IMG/VR virus record: IMGVR_UViG_3300047560_002701
Coordinates: 1-52,523 of that record
Length of the DNA stretch: 52,523 nt
Direction: 5' to 3' (one strand)
From: a virus
Shown here: piece by piece, positions 51,701 through 52,523 of the stretch
Numbering within the stretch: the stretch's first letter is position 1
Layout: each line of letters starts with the position of its first letter
Position numbers and translations under genes: made by a program
The notes under the pieces: generated by a model
Told to the model about the DNA's origin: nothing
Database searches by the model: none
What the model saw: the letters and a program-made list of their open reading frames with translations, nothing else

Positions 51701-51835
51701 GTTACACCAAAATGGCAAGGCGGTACTGCACCATCTGCCGGAAATGCTAATAGTACTGACTCTTATTCATATACTATTGTAAAAACTGGATCAGCAACAT
51801 ATACAGTTTTTGCTTCACTTACTAAGTATGCTTAA
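48704..51835 (+). CDS. Tail fibre protein 4 with 38 17-residue repeats
   Basis: A 1043-residue protein. Residues about 1-235 repeat the shaft cassette of the previous fibre. About residues 239-884 are 38 copies of a 17-residue unit, consensus NTTGSNNNFIGSYAGYC, with N, G, N-F-G and A-G conserved and Cys common near the end. This pattern resembles YadA-head-like beta-rolls and other NTTG..N.FIG..AG repeat proteins. The last 150 residues form a distinct beta domain (ATGTINLDASTQSILYYT, VVVFRATNTTAYYCTSF). A trimeric adhesive fibre is the likely role. Confidence 0.8.
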   Translation: MANEFIVKNGAIAPNIQLTGSSSGSTTIVADGTASGTLTLPSTTDTLVGRTTTDTLTNKTLTDSSTYFQDETDNTKKLQFQLSGISTATTRTLTIPDVSGTIVTTGDTGTVTNTMLAGSIANAKLINSTISGVSLGSNLNTLTIGTGLSGTSYNGSSAVTIAIDSSVATLTGTQTLTNKTLTTPTISGLTWPAGTGTNGQVLTTNGSNALSWSTVSSGGSSAFNVCSSNNIVSCISGNGGYGSYNFFAGKCAGQSNTTGSCNNFFGKYAGCSNTTGSYNNFLGSSAGRNNTTGSNNNFIGNSAGSSNISGIHNTFIGNQAGYSNTSGNYNFFLGKSAGYCNINGYYNIFIGSYTGCKNTTGYGNNFIGSLSGRNNIAGNYNNFFGISAGYCNTYGSYNNFFGYNSGRRNDGGRYNNFLGKSAGYSNYCGHCNNFFGAFAGCNNYLGSNNNFFGTSAGFCNTNGYYNNFIGSCAGYYNTTGSNNNFFGLWAGNKNTTGYENNFFGSYAGYCNTTGYMNNFIGKKAGYKNTTGYGNNFIGAYAGQCNTSGYYNNFIGYTAGCSNTYGTNNNFIGKGAGLFNTTGSQNNFIGSNAGFSNTTGSNNNFLGTQAGFSNTSGINNNFFGFCAGRFNTTGNYNNFFGFCAGYCNTTGSHNNFIGSNAGRCNTTGSNNNFFGKLTGLSNTTGTNNNFIGSYAGYCNTTGANNNFFGCNAGRTSVSGNHNTFIGLQAGYCNKSGHGNNFFGYNAGYYNTTGYSNVFIGYSAGMKNTTGYYNNFIGPYSGRYSTTATNNNFIGPNTGKCNTTGSCNNFFGKYAGCLNTTGNNNNFFGAYAGYCNTTGYSNVFIGKQAGKFNSAGYCNNFFGAYAGCCITTGINNTIIGGYFGSTGLSNTIFLKAGSNCLQVTGSGTFSINGSSPVLAGVREKITVSATAATGTINLDASTQSILYYTTASTANWTLNVRGSSTVTLNSLMATGESMVVVFRATNTTAYYCTSFTIDGVAVTPKWQGGTAPSAGNANSTDSYSYTIVKTGSATYTVFASLTKYA
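49418..51355 (+). repeat. 51-bp repeat array, 38 copies without indels
   Basis: Unit 2 starts at 49469, unit 34 at 51101 and unit 38 at 51305, all exact multiples of 51 bases. The array therefore spans 1938 bases with no insertion or deletion. Each unit carries a form of AATACAACCGGT, then AACAACTTC and GCTGG. Units 2 and 34 are identical over 49 bases. Confidence 0.95.
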
Positions 51836-51914
51836 TGGAACTTACAACTAATCAAATAACTCAAGACCTGGTTTTATAATGATATGGTAATAACATCGGA
51901 ATCACAATAATAAA

Positions 51915-51968
51915 ATATCTCCAACTGGAACTCATATATAATGTATGAGCCAGATTAGTTGGAGATAT
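51915..51968 (+). promoter_or_regulatory. Hairpin covering the ribosome site of the last gene
   Basis: ATATCTCCAACT (51915-51926) pairs perfectly with AGTTGGAGATAT (51957-51968), and CTCATA (51931-51936) pairs with TATGAG (51944-51949). The GGAG at 51961-51964 is the ribosome site for ATG 51970 and is fully inside the stem. The rest of the gap 51836-51914 shows nothing clear. Confidence 0.75.
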
Positions 51969-51969
51969 A

Positions 51970-52523
51970 ATGAAAAAGATTTTAATTGCTACACCATGTC
52001 TTGATCAAAAAGTAGATGCATATTTTGTACACAGTCTATGTGAATCAATCAAACTAGGATTAAAACACAACCTAGATATTAGGTGCGTGTTTCTTGCCAA
52101 CGAAAGTATTTTACCTATGGCTCGAAACGAATTATTTGCACTTGCATACGATGAAAATTATGATACGATGGTATTCATAGATGATGACGAAAGTTGGGAT
52201 GAAAAATCATTGATCGAAATTATCTTATCAGACAAAGATGTTATTTCGTTACCGGTAGTCAATAAAAGCGATAAAGATATTGCTTTTAATGTTTGGTATG
52301 ATAAGGATGATAAAAAGGATACTGACGGTTATATAAAAATTAATAAATGTGGATCTGGATTCTTAAAAATTTCACGCAAAGTTATAGAAGACTTGTGGGA
52401 ATCTAACACAGAACTAGTTTTTCGTAATAAAAAACTTAAAAACATATGCGAATATACATATGATAATGGAAGTTTTGTCGGTGAAGATGTTACATTATCA
52501 AACAAAATTAAAGACCTTGGTTA
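51970..52523 (+). CDS. Glycosyltransferase-like protein, 5' part
   Basis: ATG 51970 with GGAG six bases before it; the frame stays open to the window end (184 codons). The start KKILIATPCLD, MARNELFALAYDE and the acidic FIDDDESWDE motif (metal and sugar-nucleotide binding, DxD type) fit a GT-A-fold glycosyltransferase as found in marine T4-like phages. SGFLKISRKVIEDLW and GEDVTLSNKI belong to its later half. It may glycosylate DNA bases, virion proteins or host sugars. The 3' end lies beyond the window. Confidence 0.75.
   Translation, partial: MKKILIATPCLDQKVDAYFVHSLCESIKLGLKHNLDIRCVFLANESILPMARNELFALAYDENYDTMVFIDDDESWDEKSLIEIILSDKDVISLPVVNKSDKDIAFNVWYDKDDKKDTDGYIKINKCGSGFLKISRKVIEDLWESNTELVFRNKKLKNICEYTYDNGSFVGEDVTLSNKIKDLG

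Noticed and set aside
51835-51879. 14-codon frame starting on the stop of fibre 4 (TAATG)
   Set aside because: It is very short and unrecognised; it could be a gene remnant but cannot be supported from sequence alone.

Overview
The window is a 52.5 kb piece of an AT-rich, T4-like contractile-tailed phage genome (myovirus). The left 9 kb carries T4-type replication and late-transcription genes (gp33, gp59, gp32, PhoH-like ATPase, an MGME1-like exonuclease). Most of the rest is a T4-type tail and baseplate module (gp4, gp26, gp48, gp53, gp27/gp5-like hub, gp25, gp6, gp7, gp8, a DUF4815 protein) followed by a long tail-fibre and decoration region. Gene content resembles marine T4-like phages of the cyanophage/pelagiphage type. 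No photosynthesis genes are present. A phage-borne circularly permuted tmRNA has a tag of the proteobacterial type, so I favour a marine alphaproteobacterial host over a cyanobacterium. That host call is inference.

Layout. 1-2.0 kb: a partial gene, a terminator, a strong sigma70-type promoter and a chain of overlapping small genes. 2.0-5.2 kb: a second promoter, a conserved phage protein, a 2OG-Fe(II) oxygenase, an FmdB-like protein, phoH, a PD-(D/E)XK exonuclease and a zinc-ribbon protein. 5.2-5.5 kb: the permuted tmRNA with its own promoter. 5.5-9.1 kb: a second oxygenase, a secreted RlpA-like protein with a structured leader, then gp33, gp59, a HAD nucleotidase and gp32, closed by a bidirectional terminator. 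9.1-15.0 kb, minus strand: gp4, a conserved protein, a tube-like protein, gp26 with a probable -1 frameshift into a gp51-like tail, then two paralogous tape-measure-like proteins, one with a muralytic domain. 15.0-38.3 kb, plus strand: the baseplate hub and wedge from gp48 to the first fibre. 38.3-43.0 kb: a flavin-dependent halogenase, a glycine-rich adhesin-like protein and two more 2OG-Fe(II) oxygenases. 43.0-51.8 kb: fibre proteins, including one with 38 exact-period 51-bp repeats. The end is a partial glycosyltransferase whose ribosome binding site lies in a hairpin.

How it works together: sigma70-like promoters with extended -10 boxes drive the left genes and the tmRNA. T4-late-like TATAAATA boxes lie before some tail genes. 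The gp26 frameshift, the tube protein upstream and the tape-measure-like genes downstream reproduce the classic tube, chaperone, tape-measure order of tailed phages. The fibre region shows intragenic repeat expansion and shared DNA cassettes, as expected for fast-evolving receptor-binding parts. The enzymes nearby (halogenase, oxygenases, glycosyltransferase) could modify virion or host-surface components.

The strongest findings are the permuted tmRNA (tag ANDDVYSYALAA, with the alanine-identity G3-U70 pair) and the gp26 frameshift site (T TTT TTC with an upstream Shine-Dalgarno-like GGAGGG). All names rest on reading motifs and on remembered family patterns; no database search was run.
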